DNA of 64,000 nucleotides. Source: Mycolicibacterium sphagni (lineage in GTDB: Bacteria; Actinomycetota; Actinomycetes; Mycobacteriales; Mycobacteriaceae). A program made the position numbers and the translations under genes. The notes beneath the pieces were generated by a model. That model had not been told where the DNA came from, ran no database searches, and saw only the letters and a list, made by a program, of their open reading frames with translations. The stretch covers positions 248,001 to 312,000 of the forward strand of contig NZ_VBSB01000005.1 in assembly GCF_013337765.1 (NCBI RefSeq), in the 5' to 3' direction. Positions 8,381 through 16,422 of this stretch are shown here, one piece after another (position 1 is the first letter of the stretch; every line of letters begins with the position of its first letter).

Positions 8381-8749
8381 TCAATTGCGGTCGTGGAGCG
8401 TGATCTGGTAACCGTCGGGATCGGCGAAGGTAAATGTCCGACCGAACGGGCCGTCAAAGGGTTCAGAGACGATGGTGTGGCCGCCGGCGACAAGTGCATC
8501 GTGAATGGCCTGGACATCTGCGGCGTGCAGCCAAATCGCGGTGCCGATGCCAGGCTGAGCAACCGATAGTAGATCAGTGCCGGGAACGAGATCGCGGAGT
8601 GCGAATGCGATCGGCCTCGTCTCGAAGACGACGGCATGCGGCGGCCCGGCCGGTGAGCGAACGAGGCCCAGGTACTGCTCGTAGAACGCTTGCGATGCGT
8701 CGAGGTCACGCGCTTGGAGTGAGATGAAGTCGGGGCCGGTGACGGGCAT
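8381..8749 (-). CDS. VOC-superfamily (glyoxalase/bleomycin-resistance-like) protein
   Basis: The 122-residue protein has one VOC module pair: DFISLQARDLDASQAFYEQYLG at the N-terminus and a mirrored AIWLHAADVQAIHDALVAGG segment, ending in FTFADPDGYQITLHD. VOC proteins are metal-dependent enzymes or drug-binding proteins; the substrate is unknown. It is divergent from a MarR repressor, and two near-identical inverted repeats lie between them, so the pair looks like a small self-contained inducible system, perhaps sensing an electrophile or antibiotic. It interrupts the sterol genes and carries no KstR box. Confidence 0.85.
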   Translation of the reverse strand: MPVTGPDFISLQARDLDASQAFYEQYLGLVRSPAGPPHAVVFETRPIAFALRDLVPGTDLLSVAQPGIGTAIWLHAADVQAIHDALVAGGHTIVSEPFDGPFGRTFTFADPDGYQITLHDRN

Positions 8750-8765
8750 GGTGCTCGATTCCTTC

Positions 8766-8785
8766 CATGTCAGTTTTCTGACATG
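8766..8785. promoter_or_regulatory. MarR-type operator, site 1
   Basis: CATGTCAG-TTTT-CTGACATG is a perfect 20-bp inverted repeat 16 bp upstream of the VOC gene start. A near copy lies 28 bp away, centre to centre, on the MarR side. Confidence 0.8.
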
Positions 8786-8794
8786 AAGGACGAT

Positions 8795-8812
8795 ATGTCA
8801 GAATACTGACAT
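8795..8812. promoter_or_regulatory. MarR-type operator, site 2 (overlaps marR start)
   Basis: ATGTCAG-AATA-CTGACAT is a perfect 18-bp inverted repeat with the same arms as site 1. Its right end contains the A and T of the MarR ATG at 8811, so a bound protein would cover the start region and autorepression is expected. Confidence 0.8.
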
Positions 8813-9257
8813 GGGTCAAGATGGTGTCGGTGTCGATCTCGAGACATCCCTGGGCTACCTGCTCAAAGAGGCGTCGAGCGCACTTCGCGTAGCTATGGAG
8901 GAGGTGCTGAGGCCGCTCGGGATGACCGTGACGCACTACTCCTGCCTTGAGCTATTGGCTCAACGGCCGGGATTGTCGAACTCCGAGCTCGCGCGGGGCG
9001 CGTTTGTGACACGGCAGTCGATGAATGTGCTGCTCCAGACCTTGGAGCGCGAGGGCTACGTGACCAGGCCTGCGGAGGCACCAGTCGGGAAGGTTCTTCC
9101 CACACAGCTCACGCCTCGCGGCCGACGGAGCTTAGCGAAGGCCTCTGTAGCGGTCCGGGCCGTCGAAGTCAGAATGCTGTCCGGCTTGACTGAGACCGAG
9201 CAGGCAGGCGCGTTCCGGATCATGCAGAGCATGATCCACTCGCTGCGCGACGGCTGA
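8811..9257 (+). CDS. MarR-family transcriptional regulator
   Basis: The 148-residue protein has the MarR winged helix: dimerisation helices at both ends and the HTH/wing at residues about 55-95 (LSNSELARGAFVTRQSMNVLLQTLEREGYV, given here as separate recognisable parts LSNSELARGAFV and NVLLQTLEREGYV). Its ATG lies inside an operator, with no clear ribosome-binding site, so the transcript may be leaderless. It most likely represses itself and the divergent VOC gene, with release by a small ligand. No link with sterols is evident. Confidence 0.88.
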   Translation: MGQDGVGVDLETSLGYLLKEASSALRVAMEEVLRPLGMTVTHYSCLELLAQRPGLSNSELARGAFVTRQSMNVLLQTLEREGYVTRPAEAPVGKVLPTQLTPRGRRSLAKASVAVRAVEVRMLSGLTETEQAGAFRIMQSMIHSLRDG

Positions 9258-9286
9258 GTTTCCTTCCCCGAGCAGAGGGGTGGGGT

Positions 9287-10423
9287 TTACAGCCCCTTGA
9301 AGCTCTCCTTGACCTGCTCTTCGGTCAGCCCGTAGTCGGCCAGTGAGTAGGTGTGCTTGGGCGCCCGCGGGCCCTGCTTGCTCTCCTCGTCGGTGCGCTG
9401 GATGGCCGCGCGCGCGTCGTCGGTCATCTCGATACCGAACTTCTCGTAGATCTCCTCCACGGTGCGGATCGGTTCCTTGATGAGCTGGAAGTAGTCCACA
9501 TCGCAGAACTGCGCCGGATTCTGCTTGGCGCGTTCGTCATTGAACAGCTTCAAGCCCCGCGTCCAGGTCTCCAGCGAGTCGGCGCCGATGACCGCGTCCT
9601 TGAACGTGCTCGACCAGCCCTCGGTGGTGTGCTGGGACAGCGAGCACATCGAGGCCATGATCGTCTCGGCCGGACGGTGGCACTGCACGATCAGCGCGTC
9701 CGGGTAGACAGCGAATACCGCGTCGAGCGCGAACAAGTGGCTGGGATTCTTCAGCACCCAACGCTTCTCGGGATCGTTGAGCCCGATCAGCTGAAGGTTC
9801 TTGCGATGCCGCGCATACGACTTCGTCCAGTCCTGCCGAGACAGCCACTGCGAATAGGTCGGCAGGTGAGCCAACGTCTCGTAGGACACCGAATGCAGCG
9901 ACTGACGCAGCAGCTGCCAGCACTCCTCGACCTCATCGGCGGTCATGTAGTGCAGGCCGGTGTAGTCCGGATTCTCCTCGTGAGCCTTGGTGAACTGCGC
10001 GTCGATCTGCTGGAAAACCGGGTTGTCCTTCCAGCTGTCCCGGGGTGGCCGTGGCTGCGGAAATTCGGCCAGCCACAGTTCCAACCCCTGATGCCGCGGA
10101 TCGGCGGTCAGCAAGCGGTGAATCGCGGTCGTTCCGGTGCGCGGCAGACCGGTGACGAAGATCGGTTGCTCGACCGGCACGTCGACGTGCTCCGGATACT
10201 GCTTGAAGGCGGCCTCGGAAACCAGCCTGGCCACCAAGGCGTTTCGAACGAAGAACCGCGACATCTTGCTGCCGAGTTCGGTCAGATCCGCGTCGTTGCG
10301 AAACGATTCGAGCAGCACACTGAGCGCTTCTTGGTAGTTGTCGTCGTCGACGCCGAAGTCGTCCAAGCCGGTGGCCTTGACGGCCGAGGCGAGCAGGCTC
10401 TCGACGCTGAGAAAGTCGCCCAT
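9287..10423 (-). CDS. Sulfotransferase-family protein, Rv3529c-type
   Basis: The 378-residue protein has the PAPS-binding signature FVTGLPRTGTTAIHRLL (5'-phosphosulfate loop, residues about 88-104) and the 3'-phosphate-binding segment with WVLKNPSHLFALD near 220, plus the conserved IVQCHRPAETIMAS. Sulfotransferases of this type move sulfate from PAPS to a hydroxyl or amine; mycobacterial substrates are mostly unknown, and sterol-like alcohols are plausible. It is the last gene of the operon 12336 to 9287, and its start overlaps the SDR stop by one base (TAATG). Confidence 0.87.
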   Translation of the reverse strand: MGDFLSVESLLASAVKATGLDDFGVDDDNYQEALSVLLESFRNDADLTELGSKMSRFFVRNALVARLVSEAAFKQYPEHVDVPVEQPIFVTGLPRTGTTAIHRLLTADPRHQGLELWLAEFPQPRPPRDSWKDNPVFQQIDAQFTKAHEENPDYTGLHYMTADEVEECWQLLRQSLHSVSYETLAHLPTYSQWLSRQDWTKSYARHRKNLQLIGLNDPEKRWVLKNPSHLFALDAVFAVYPDALIVQCHRPAETIMASMCSLSQHTTEGWSSTFKDAVIGADSLETWTRGLKLFNDERAKQNPAQFCDVDYFQLIKEPIRTVEEIYEKFGIEMTDDARAAIQRTDEESKQGPRAPKHTYSLADYGLTEEQVKESFKGL

Positions 10424-11205
10424 TAGTTGTGATACTCCCCGCAGTTCACGTCCAGGGTCTGGCCGGTGATGCCGTTGGACAGGTCGCTGGCCATGAACAG
10501 GATGGCCGAGGCCACCTCATCCTCGGTGGGCAGCCGCTTGAGGTCGCTGTTGACGGCTGCGGCGTTGTAGATCTCGTCGACGGTGGTGCCGTACTTGCTG
10601 GCCTGGTGCTCGAAATAGCCCTGCAAGGTGCCGCCCCAGATGTAGCCCGGCAGAACGGAATTCACCCGGATGCCCTGCGGCCCGAGTTCACTGGCCAGCG
10701 ACTGCGACATCGACAGCAGCGCCGCCTTGGCCAGCTTGTAGGCACCCTGCTTGGGGTCGGAATGCCGCAGCACCATCGAGTTCACGTTGACCACAGAGCC
10801 TTTGGCCTCGACCAGTGCCGGCGTGAAGCCCTGGATCAGCCGCAGCGCGCCGAGCACAGTGAGCTCCACCGTCTCGCGGATGTGGTCGAACGAGGTGTTG
10901 GCGAAGGGTTTCATCGACGGCACTTTGAACGCGTTGTTGATCAGCACGTCGACCTTGCCGTACGCGTCGAGGGTCTGCTTGACCAGATTGTCGACCTGAC
11001 GCTCGTCGGTGATGTCCGTGCCCACCGACACCGCGCGGCGGCCAAGGTCGGTGACCGTCTTGGCCACATCGTCCAGGCGCCCGACGGTCCGTGCCGCCAG
11101 CACCAGGTCGGCGCCTTCCTCGGCACATCGGCGCGCCAGCGTGGTTCCCAGCGCCGGACCAACGCCACTGATCACGACGACCTTGTTCTCAAGCAAGCCG
11201 GCCAT
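10423..11205 (-). CDS. Short-chain dehydrogenase/reductase, Rv3530c-type
   Basis: The 260-residue Rossmann enzyme has a slightly altered cofactor loop (VVISGVGPALGTTLARRCA, where the usual GxxxGxG reads GVGPALG), an NNAF segment replacing NNAG, and a Y-x3-K pair in QGAYKLAKAA with a preceding Ser. It is likely NAD(P)-dependent on an alcohol or ketone; the substrate is unknown. It lies between the unknown gene (3 bp gap) and the sulfotransferase (1 bp overlap), all downstream of the KstR box at 12391, so sterol induction is likely. Confidence 0.87.
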   Translation of the reverse strand: MAGLLENKVVVISGVGPALGTTLARRCAEEGADLVLAARTVGRLDDVAKTVTDLGRRAVSVGTDITDERQVDNLVKQTLDAYGKVDVLINNAFKVPSMKPFANTSFDHIRETVELTVLGALRLIQGFTPALVEAKGSVVNVNSMVLRHSDPKQGAYKLAKAALLSMSQSLASELGPQGIRVNSVLPGYIWGGTLQGYFEHQASKYGTTVDEIYNAAAVNSDLKRLPTEDEVASAILFMASDLSNGITGQTLDVNCGEYHN

Positions 11206-11208
11206 GTG

Positions 11209-12336
11209 TTATCCCACCATCCTGTTGCCAATTAGTTTTTGACGCAGCGCGATTCGCTGGCGCCAGTCGTCGTCGGAGATCTTGTTGTGCTCGTAGTAGG
11301 GCAGCTTGCCCGCCACCGCGTCGAGGTCGACCAACTCCAGGGTGGGGCCGTCAGCCTCGGTCAGCTCACGCGAGACCCGCTGCCAGCGGAACTGCAGGTA
11401 CCCCTTGGCATGCCCGAGCGTCTCGACCCAGTTGGTCACCCCGGGGTTCTGGTCGGCGACGACGATGCGGATCTTTCCGTCCGGATCAGCCTGTGCCTGA
11501 GTGCCGTTCAGCGAGGTCTGGTGGTTGATGTAGTCCAGCGAGATGTACCACAGGCTGCCGAGCTGGAACCCCAGGTACGGGGCGTCAGTGACCGGCAGCG
11601 TCAGGATCAGTGCCTGCTCGGGCGTGATGTCGTAATGGCCTACCGAGGAGTACTGGGTGGCCAGTCCGCCAGGAGTGAGCCGCGGCGCGGTCAAGGTGTT
11701 GACCGGCAGGTTGTCGTAGAACCACTTCGGGAATTGCAGCCAGGTCTTGACGCGCTGCACCAGCTGCTTAGCCGCAGTCGCCCAACGCCTTTCGATCAGG
11801 TCGACGGTCAGGGCCGGTGGTGCGGTGCCTGCGGTGTCGGTGCGGGCGATCGCAAAGCTGCCGCGCTGGGCGGACCAGTCGTTGTAGACCTCGCGAATCA
11901 CCAGCTGCGCGTTGGTGTCCGGGGTGAACCGCCACTCGAAGGTTCCGTCAGCGGCGATGTCGAGCTTGCGGTCGTCGAACGCCGTCTCACTGTCGGGAAC
12001 CACTGAGTCGGTGTACTCACCGCCGAGCAGCTGGAAGCTGACATCGGTGGTGGTCCCGCGCTTGCCGGTGACGACGTACTCGTTGCCGGCCACCACCCTG
12101 GTGCCGAAGTACATCGTGTCCGGGTTGTCCAGACCCATCTTGGTGAACGGTCCGGTGCCCGAATGCAGGAACGGATGGTCACGGTCATAGTCAAAGGCGA
12201 CATGCGTGCATGCCGCGACGCAGCCCGCCAGGTACTGCAGGCCCTCCAGCAGATCGGCCTCGGATTCGATGAACGGAGCCTCCCTGACCAGACGTTCGGA
12301 CTCGGCAATGGCGTCCACTAGTGGCTGGGTATACAT
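11209..12336 (-). CDS. Conserved protein of unknown function, Rv3531c-type (DUF1214-like)
   Basis: The 375-residue protein has no signal peptide or membrane segment. An N-terminal helical part (residues 1-60) is followed by a beta-rich body with features recalling DUF1214: GNEYVVTGKRGTTTDVSF near 85, FEWRFTPDTNAQLVIREVYNDW near 150, and a C-terminal part with GSLWYISLDYINHQTSLN. The last region resembles proteins that bind extended or aromatic ligands, but no catalytic residues are evident. It is the first gene of the Rv3531c-Rv3529c-like operon, with a KstR box 54 bp upstream. Function is unknown, and regulation suggests a role in sterol use. Confidence 0.8.
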   Translation of the reverse strand: MYTQPLVDAIAESERLVREAPFIESEADLLEGLQYLAGCVAACTHVAFDYDRDHPFLHSGTGPFTKMGLDNPDTMYFGTRVVAGNEYVVTGKRGTTTDVSFQLLGGEYTDSVVPDSETAFDDRKLDIAADGTFEWRFTPDTNAQLVIREVYNDWSAQRGSFAIARTDTAGTAPPALTVDLIERRWATAAKQLVQRVKTWLQFPKWFYDNLPVNTLTAPRLTPGGLATQYSSVGHYDITPEQALILTLPVTDAPYLGFQLGSLWYISLDYINHQTSLNGTQAQADPDGKIRIVVADQNPGVTNWVETLGHAKGYLQFRWQRVSRELTEADGPTLELVDLDAVAGKLPYYEHNKISDDDWRQRIALRQKLIGNRMVG

Positions 12337-12390
12337 CGACCGCCTCGCGTTTCAATATTGGACCGATCTGGTACGTTCTCCGACTGAGAC

Positions 12391-12404
12391 TAGAACGCGT
12401 TCTA
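12391..12404. promoter_or_regulatory. KstR operator
   Basis: TAGAACGCGTTCTA is a perfect palindrome matching TNNAACNNGTTNNA. It lies 54 bp upstream of the unknown gene at 12336 and 56 bp upstream of the divergent IclR gene. Confidence 0.88.
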
Positions 12405-12460
12405 ATTCCAGTCAACAAAGTTGACGGTCCATATCTGGAACGTAGAGGTAGGATTTTGCA

Positions 12461-13366
12461 ATGCCAGACCCGTCCACTCCAGGTCGATCATCTCCCCCCA
12501 CGCAGCGCGTGGTGGCGGTTCTGGACTTTCTGGCCAAGCACCCGCAGGAGAGGTTCGGGCTCTCGGAGCTGGCCCGCCGGCTGCAGTTGGCGAAGCCGAC
12601 CTGCCTGGGCATCGTCACGACGCTGACCGAATCCGGCTACCTGGTGCGCGACGTCGCTGACAAGACCTACCGGCTGGGCCCCAGCCTGATCGCGCTGGGC
12701 CACCTGGCGCAGGAATCACTGCGGGTCAATCCGGCCGCGCGTGCCGAGCTGGCCCGGCTGTCGAAGTCCTTCGACACCACCGCGGCGCTGGCCGCCGTCG
12801 TCGACGACCGGATCACGCTGCTGGAGCTGGTCGAACCGCCCGGCTCCGATGTCGGGGTACGGGTCGGGCAGAGCTATCCCTTCGCCCCGCCGGTCGGCCT
12901 GATGTTCGTGCTCTGGGACGACGATGCCCTGCGCAGCTGGCTGGACCGGGCCCCGACGATCCCGCTGCGCACCGAAACGCAGCGCCTCGACCGCGTGATC
13001 GCCGAATGCCGGACGGCGGGTTATCTCGTCGAGCGCCTCACCCCCGGCGGCCGGCGGCTCTACGCGATGATGGCGGGCATGTCGAGCACGCTGCCCGACG
13101 AGCTGCGCGCGCTGCTGGGTGAGCTGATCTCCGATATCGGCGAGCGGGTGTACCTCAGCAGTGAAGCCGAGGGGGCCCGCCAGCGCCACGACGTCAGCGT
13201 CATCTCCGCACCCGTCTACGACCACCACCACCGGCAAGTGATGGTGGTGTCGCTTCAGATCGGCCGGGCGCTCACCGACTCCGAGATCGCCAAGCACGCA
13301 CGCGGATTGGTCGCCGCGGGCGATGCGCTCACCGCGCAGCTCGGCGGCTCCAAACCGCAGTGGTGA
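12461..13366 (+). CDS. IclR-family transcriptional regulator
   Basis: The 301-residue protein has an N-terminal winged HTH (about residues 12-75, with TQRVVAVLDFLAKHP and LSELARRLQLAKPT) and a C-terminal IclR effector domain (about 85-285, with LVERLTPGGRRLYAMMAGM). IclR proteins bind small aromatic or acyl ligands and often control the divergent operon, here the Rv3531c-Rv3529c-like genes. Those genes also have a KstR box in the shared 124-bp promoter region, so two layers of control are possible. GGTAGGA nine bases before the ATG supports the start. Confidence 0.88.
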   Translation: MPDPSTPGRSSPPTQRVVAVLDFLAKHPQERFGLSELARRLQLAKPTCLGIVTTLTESGYLVRDVADKTYRLGPSLIALGHLAQESLRVNPAARAELARLSKSFDTTAALAAVVDDRITLLELVEPPGSDVGVRVGQSYPFAPPVGLMFVLWDDDALRSWLDRAPTIPLRTETQRLDRVIAECRTAGYLVERLTPGGRRLYAMMAGMSSTLPDELRALLGELISDIGERVYLSSEAEGARQRHDVSVISAPVYDHHHRQVMVVSLQIGRALTDSEIAKHARGLVAAGDALTAQLGGSKPQW

Positions 13367-13383
13367 TCACAGCTCGCCGGTGA
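13364..13383. repeat. 20-bp direct repeat, left copy (haemophore-gene 3' end)
   Basis: TGATCACAGCTCGCCGGTGA differs by one base from 15970-15989. On the minus strand it reads as a C-terminal GEL-stop, like the true 3' end of the haemophore gene. The copies flank the secreted dehydrogenase gene. Confidence 0.6.
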
Positions 13384-13408
13384 TTGCAGTAGTCCACTAC
13401 TGAAATCA
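13381..13408. promoter_or_regulatory. Inverted repeat between iclR and the secreted dehydrogenase gene
   Basis: TGATTGCAGTAGT and ACTACTGAAATCA form 13-base arms with one mismatch around a CC centre. It lies 15 bp after the iclR stop and 74 bp before the next start, so it could be an operator or a terminator; no T-tract follows. Confidence 0.5.
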
Positions 13409-13482
13409 TCCCGCTCCACGCGTCTGACGATTCCTACTGCGCATGTGTTCGGGGGAACACTGCCAGGCCGGGGGGCAGTCAA

Positions 13483-15963
13483 ATGGGGCCAGAAGTCTGT
13501 CAACATCACGTCGCAGCAAGGTATGTCGGCCGTGTCGGCGCATTGGCCGTTGCATTGGGCATCGGTGCCGGTCTCGGCTACGCCTCGCCGTCGGCCTACG
13601 CCGACGAGACCACGTCGAGCACCACGGTGAAAACCGACAATAGCGCCCACCGCACAACGGGCAAGGCATCAGCCAGAATCGGCGCGAACGGCCCGCGTAC
13701 CTCGACAGACCGCCCTGGGGACGTGCGGCGGTCGACGACTACGTCGCGAACGGCCGTCGGCCGAAGCCCGCGCACCAGCCCGGCCGGAACGGCTCATACT
13801 CCAAGGCCGGTGTCGACGCCCCGTACCGGCGCCGCAGCCGATCCGCTGCAGTCACTGAAGGTGTGCGCCTGCAAGCTCGTGGCTCAGGTATTCGCAGCCA
13901 TCGGCAACGTCGTCGGCGGCGAAGACGGCGGCGGTGGCCCGGCTGTGCCCCTGAGTAATCCGCTGTTGGCAGCCGTAGCTCAGTTCGCGCGCCGCACGAT
14001 CGACCAGATTCTGGCCATCCCGGCGATTTCCCACGTCGTCGCCGAGGTCAACAAACAACTCGCAATCGCCACCGACCGGCTGACCTTCGCTGCACAGGAT
14101 TTGATCCGATGCGCCAATCCGGTTGAAACCCAACCACTGCCGGCCGACCTCGACCGGACCACCATCGTTTCCGGGCTCGACCAGCCCACCGACTTCCGGT
14201 TCCTGCCGGACGGCCACATCCTTTTCCTCGAACGAGACGGCAGCCTCAAGGTCGCGCCGAATACTGAGGGCGCCGAAGCTGTCACGATCGGGACACTCCC
14301 CGCATCGGATGCCCTCGAGTTGGATCCCGATTTCGCGACCAACGGCTACATCTACACCTCGTACAACTCGGCCGACTCCCACGCCCGGTTGTCGCGCTTC
14401 ACCATCGCCAACGACACCCTGGATCCCAATTCCGAAGTCGTGCTGGTCGACTCGCCCCAGACAGGATCGATGCACCAGGGCAACACCATGCTGTTCGGCC
14501 CGGACGGCAAGCTCTACTTCGCGATGGGCGATGACAGCCTGAACACCAACGGCCAGAACCTGTCCAACATTTTCGGCAAGATCCTCCGGATCAATCCTGA
14601 TGGCTCGATACCGGAGGACAACCCGTTCTACAACACACCCGGGGCGCGCCAGGAGATCTACGCCCTCGGAATGCGCAACCCGTTCCGGATGATCTTCACC
14701 CCGACCGGTCAGTTGCTGGTGGGCGACGTGGGTGACGAGTCCTGGGAAGAGATCGACAACGTCGTCGCGGGCGGTAACTATGGCTGGCCTGCGCAGGAAG
14801 GTCCTTGCGAGAGTTGCCAATACGAAAATCCGGTCTACTCCTATCCACACACTCCCTCGCCGGCGCGCGCAGGCTCAATCACCGCCTTGGCTCTCTACAC
14901 CGGCACGGCATTGCCTGCGGAGTATCGGAACAAGGTCTTCGTCGCCGACTACACGCTGCACTGGATGAAGGTATTGACCTTCGACTCGACCTTCACCAAC
15001 GTGATCAGCGAGCAGATGCTCGACACCGACGCGGGCACGACGGTGCAGTTGCGGCAGGGTCCCGACGGCAATCTGTACCAGCTCAACATCTACCCGGGTG
15101 CGCTGTACCGGATCGCCGCATCCGGCGGAAACCGCTCGCCCTCTGCGGTTTTGACCGCAACGCCGGCCAACGGCTACGCGCCGCTGACCGTGCAGTTCTC
15201 CTCGGCCGGCTCCAGCGACCCGGATCCCGGCACGACGCTGGCCTACACCTGGGGCTTCGGGGACGGGTCGACGTCGACGTCAGCGAACCCGACGCACACC
15301 TACGACGCCAATGGCCACTACACGGTGGCACTGACGGTCAGCGACGGGGAGCGGACCGACAGCGCGAGCCAGACCATCGTGGTCGGCAGCACCGCCCCAG
15401 ATGTGACGATCCTGACGCCGGTGAACGAATCGCACTACAACGCCGGTGATTTGATCAGCTTCAGCGCCAACGCCACCGATGCAGAGGACGGCACGCTCCC
15501 CGACAGCGCCTACGAGTGGCGGGTGGTCTTCCACCACGCCGATCACATCCATCCCTACGTCGACAGCGTCATCGGGCCGAGCGGCACCGTGCTTCTGGCC
15601 ACCAGCGATCACAACGTGTCCACCACCTGGTATGAGATAACTGTCACCGTCACCGATAGCAGCGGTCTGTCGACGACGAAATCCGTCGACATCAACCCCA
15701 ACCTGATCACGCTGACATTCGACAGCAACGAGCCCGGCGCGATCTATACGGTCGATGGCGTCCCGCACATCGGAACGTTCTCGCAGCAGGCTGTCGTCGG
15801 CGTCGTGCGCTATCTGGACGCCGCATCACCTCAGACCGGCACCGCCGGCCAACTGGTCTTCAACAGTTGGTCGGACGGGCAGGAACAGCAGCACCAAATT
15901 TCGACACCGGCCACCGACACGACCTACACCGTGTACTTCGACAAAGGTATGGGCAGCGATTAG
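13483..15963 (+). CDS. Secreted glucose/sorbosone dehydrogenase-like protein with PKD domain
   Basis: The 826-residue exported protein starts with a Sec-type signal (YVGRVGALAVALGIG, residues 14-28, cleavage likely after AYA at 40). A Ser/Thr/Arg linker follows to about 125, then a helical stretch. A beta-propeller of the GSDH family (about 225-545) follows, with LPDGHILFLERDGSL, LGMRNPFRM and GDVGDESWEEID. A PKD domain (about 556-635, YTWGFGDGS) and a second Ig-like domain precede the C-terminus. Such propellers use PQQ to oxidise sugars or act as lectin-like proteins. The N-terminal signature recurs in the PGRS-like gene at 27110. The gene appears inserted between convergent iclR and haemophore genes. 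Confidence 0.85.
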   Translation: MGPEVCQHHVAARYVGRVGALAVALGIGAGLGYASPSAYADETTSSTTVKTDNSAHRTTGKASARIGANGPRTSTDRPGDVRRSTTTSRTAVGRSPRTSPAGTAHTPRPVSTPRTGAAADPLQSLKVCACKLVAQVFAAIGNVVGGEDGGGGPAVPLSNPLLAAVAQFARRTIDQILAIPAISHVVAEVNKQLAIATDRLTFAAQDLIRCANPVETQPLPADLDRTTIVSGLDQPTDFRFLPDGHILFLERDGSLKVAPNTEGAEAVTIGTLPASDALELDPDFATNGYIYTSYNSADSHARLSRFTIANDTLDPNSEVVLVDSPQTGSMHQGNTMLFGPDGKLYFAMGDDSLNTNGQNLSNIFGKILRINPDGSIPEDNPFYNTPGARQEIYALGMRNPFRMIFTPTGQLLVGDVGDESWEEIDNVVAGGNYGWPAQEGPCESCQYENPVYSYPHTPSPARAGSITALALYTGTALPAEYRNKVFVADYTLHWMKVLTFDSTFTNVISEQMLDTDAGTTVQLRQGPDGNLYQLNIYPGALYRIAASGGNRSPSAVLTATPANGYAPLTVQFSSAGSSDPDPGTTLAYTWGFGDGSTSTSANPTHTYDANGHYTVALTVSDGERTDSASQTIVVGSTAPDVTILTPVNESHYNAGDLISFSANATDAEDGTLPDSAYEWRVVFHHADHIHPYVDSVIGPSGTVLLATSDHNVSTTWYEITVTVTDSSGLSTTKSVDINPNLITLTFDSNEPGAIYTVDGVPHIGTFSQQAVVGVVRYLDAASPQTGTAGQLVFNSWSDGQEQQHQISTPATDTTYTVYFDKGMGSD

Positions 15964-15969
15964 CCGCGA

Positions 15970-15989
15970 TGATCACAGCTCGCCGATGA
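15970..15989. repeat. 20-bp direct repeat, right copy
   Basis: TGATCACAGCTCGCCGATGA includes the last codons and stop of the haemophore gene on the minus strand. It matches 13364-13383 at 19 of 20 positions. Confidence 0.6.
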
Positions 15990-16338
15990 CGACCAGCGCC
16001 TCGGCCGGCTCGACCTGCAGGCCGCACTGGTTCTGGAAGTCGACCAGCGGCGCCTTGATGGCCCGGATGTCGTTGGCCTGGTCCGGATGGTCGTTGAAGT
16101 AGGTGTTGAACGCGCCGATCGCGGAGAACGCCGACTGCCGGGTGGCGTCGATCAGGGCCTGGTTGGCGTCGGGGTGCACAGCGAAGTAGTCCGAGAGGTT
16201 CTTGGTGACCGAGCTGATCGTGGACGACAGGCCGGCGGCCGTGCAGTCGGGGGCGGGTTCGGCGCTGGCGGACGGAATCGACACAGCACAGGCCGCGCCC
16301 GCGGCGAGCACGGTCAGGACGACACGACGGACGAGCAT
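15973..16338 (-). CDS. Haemophore-related exported protein
   Basis: The 121-residue protein has an N-terminal signal (MLVRRVVLTVLAAGAACAVS, cleavage near SASA-EP) and a mature helical domain with two cysteines (APDCTAAG and NQCGLQV). It also has the DYFAVHPDANQ and YFNDHPDQANDI segments typical of the mycobacterial haemophore-related family, to which Rv0203 belongs. Family members bind haem outside the cytoplasm, and a haem-ligating Tyr/His pair would be expected. I chose the ATG at 16338 because it begins the signal peptide. It lies 84 bp after recQ on the same strand; a link to sterol use is not evident. Confidence 0.8.
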   Translation of the reverse strand: MLVRRVVLTVLAAGAACAVSIPSASAEPAPDCTAAGLSSTISSVTKNLSDYFAVHPDANQALIDATRQSAFSAIGAFNTYFNDHPDQANDIRAIKAPLVDFQNQCGLQVEPAEALVVIGEL

Positions 16339-16422
16339 TGCGGTTCTCCCTTCAGGCGCACAGCACGATCGCTGCACAGCCACTGAAGGGAACGTCGCGC
16401 CCGTCTGAGCCGGTGTTACCCG

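Noticed and set aside
9258..9286. CCCC/GGGG pairing between marR and the sulfotransferase gene as a terminator
   Set aside because: The stem is only four bases with a seven-base loop; not strong enough to claim.
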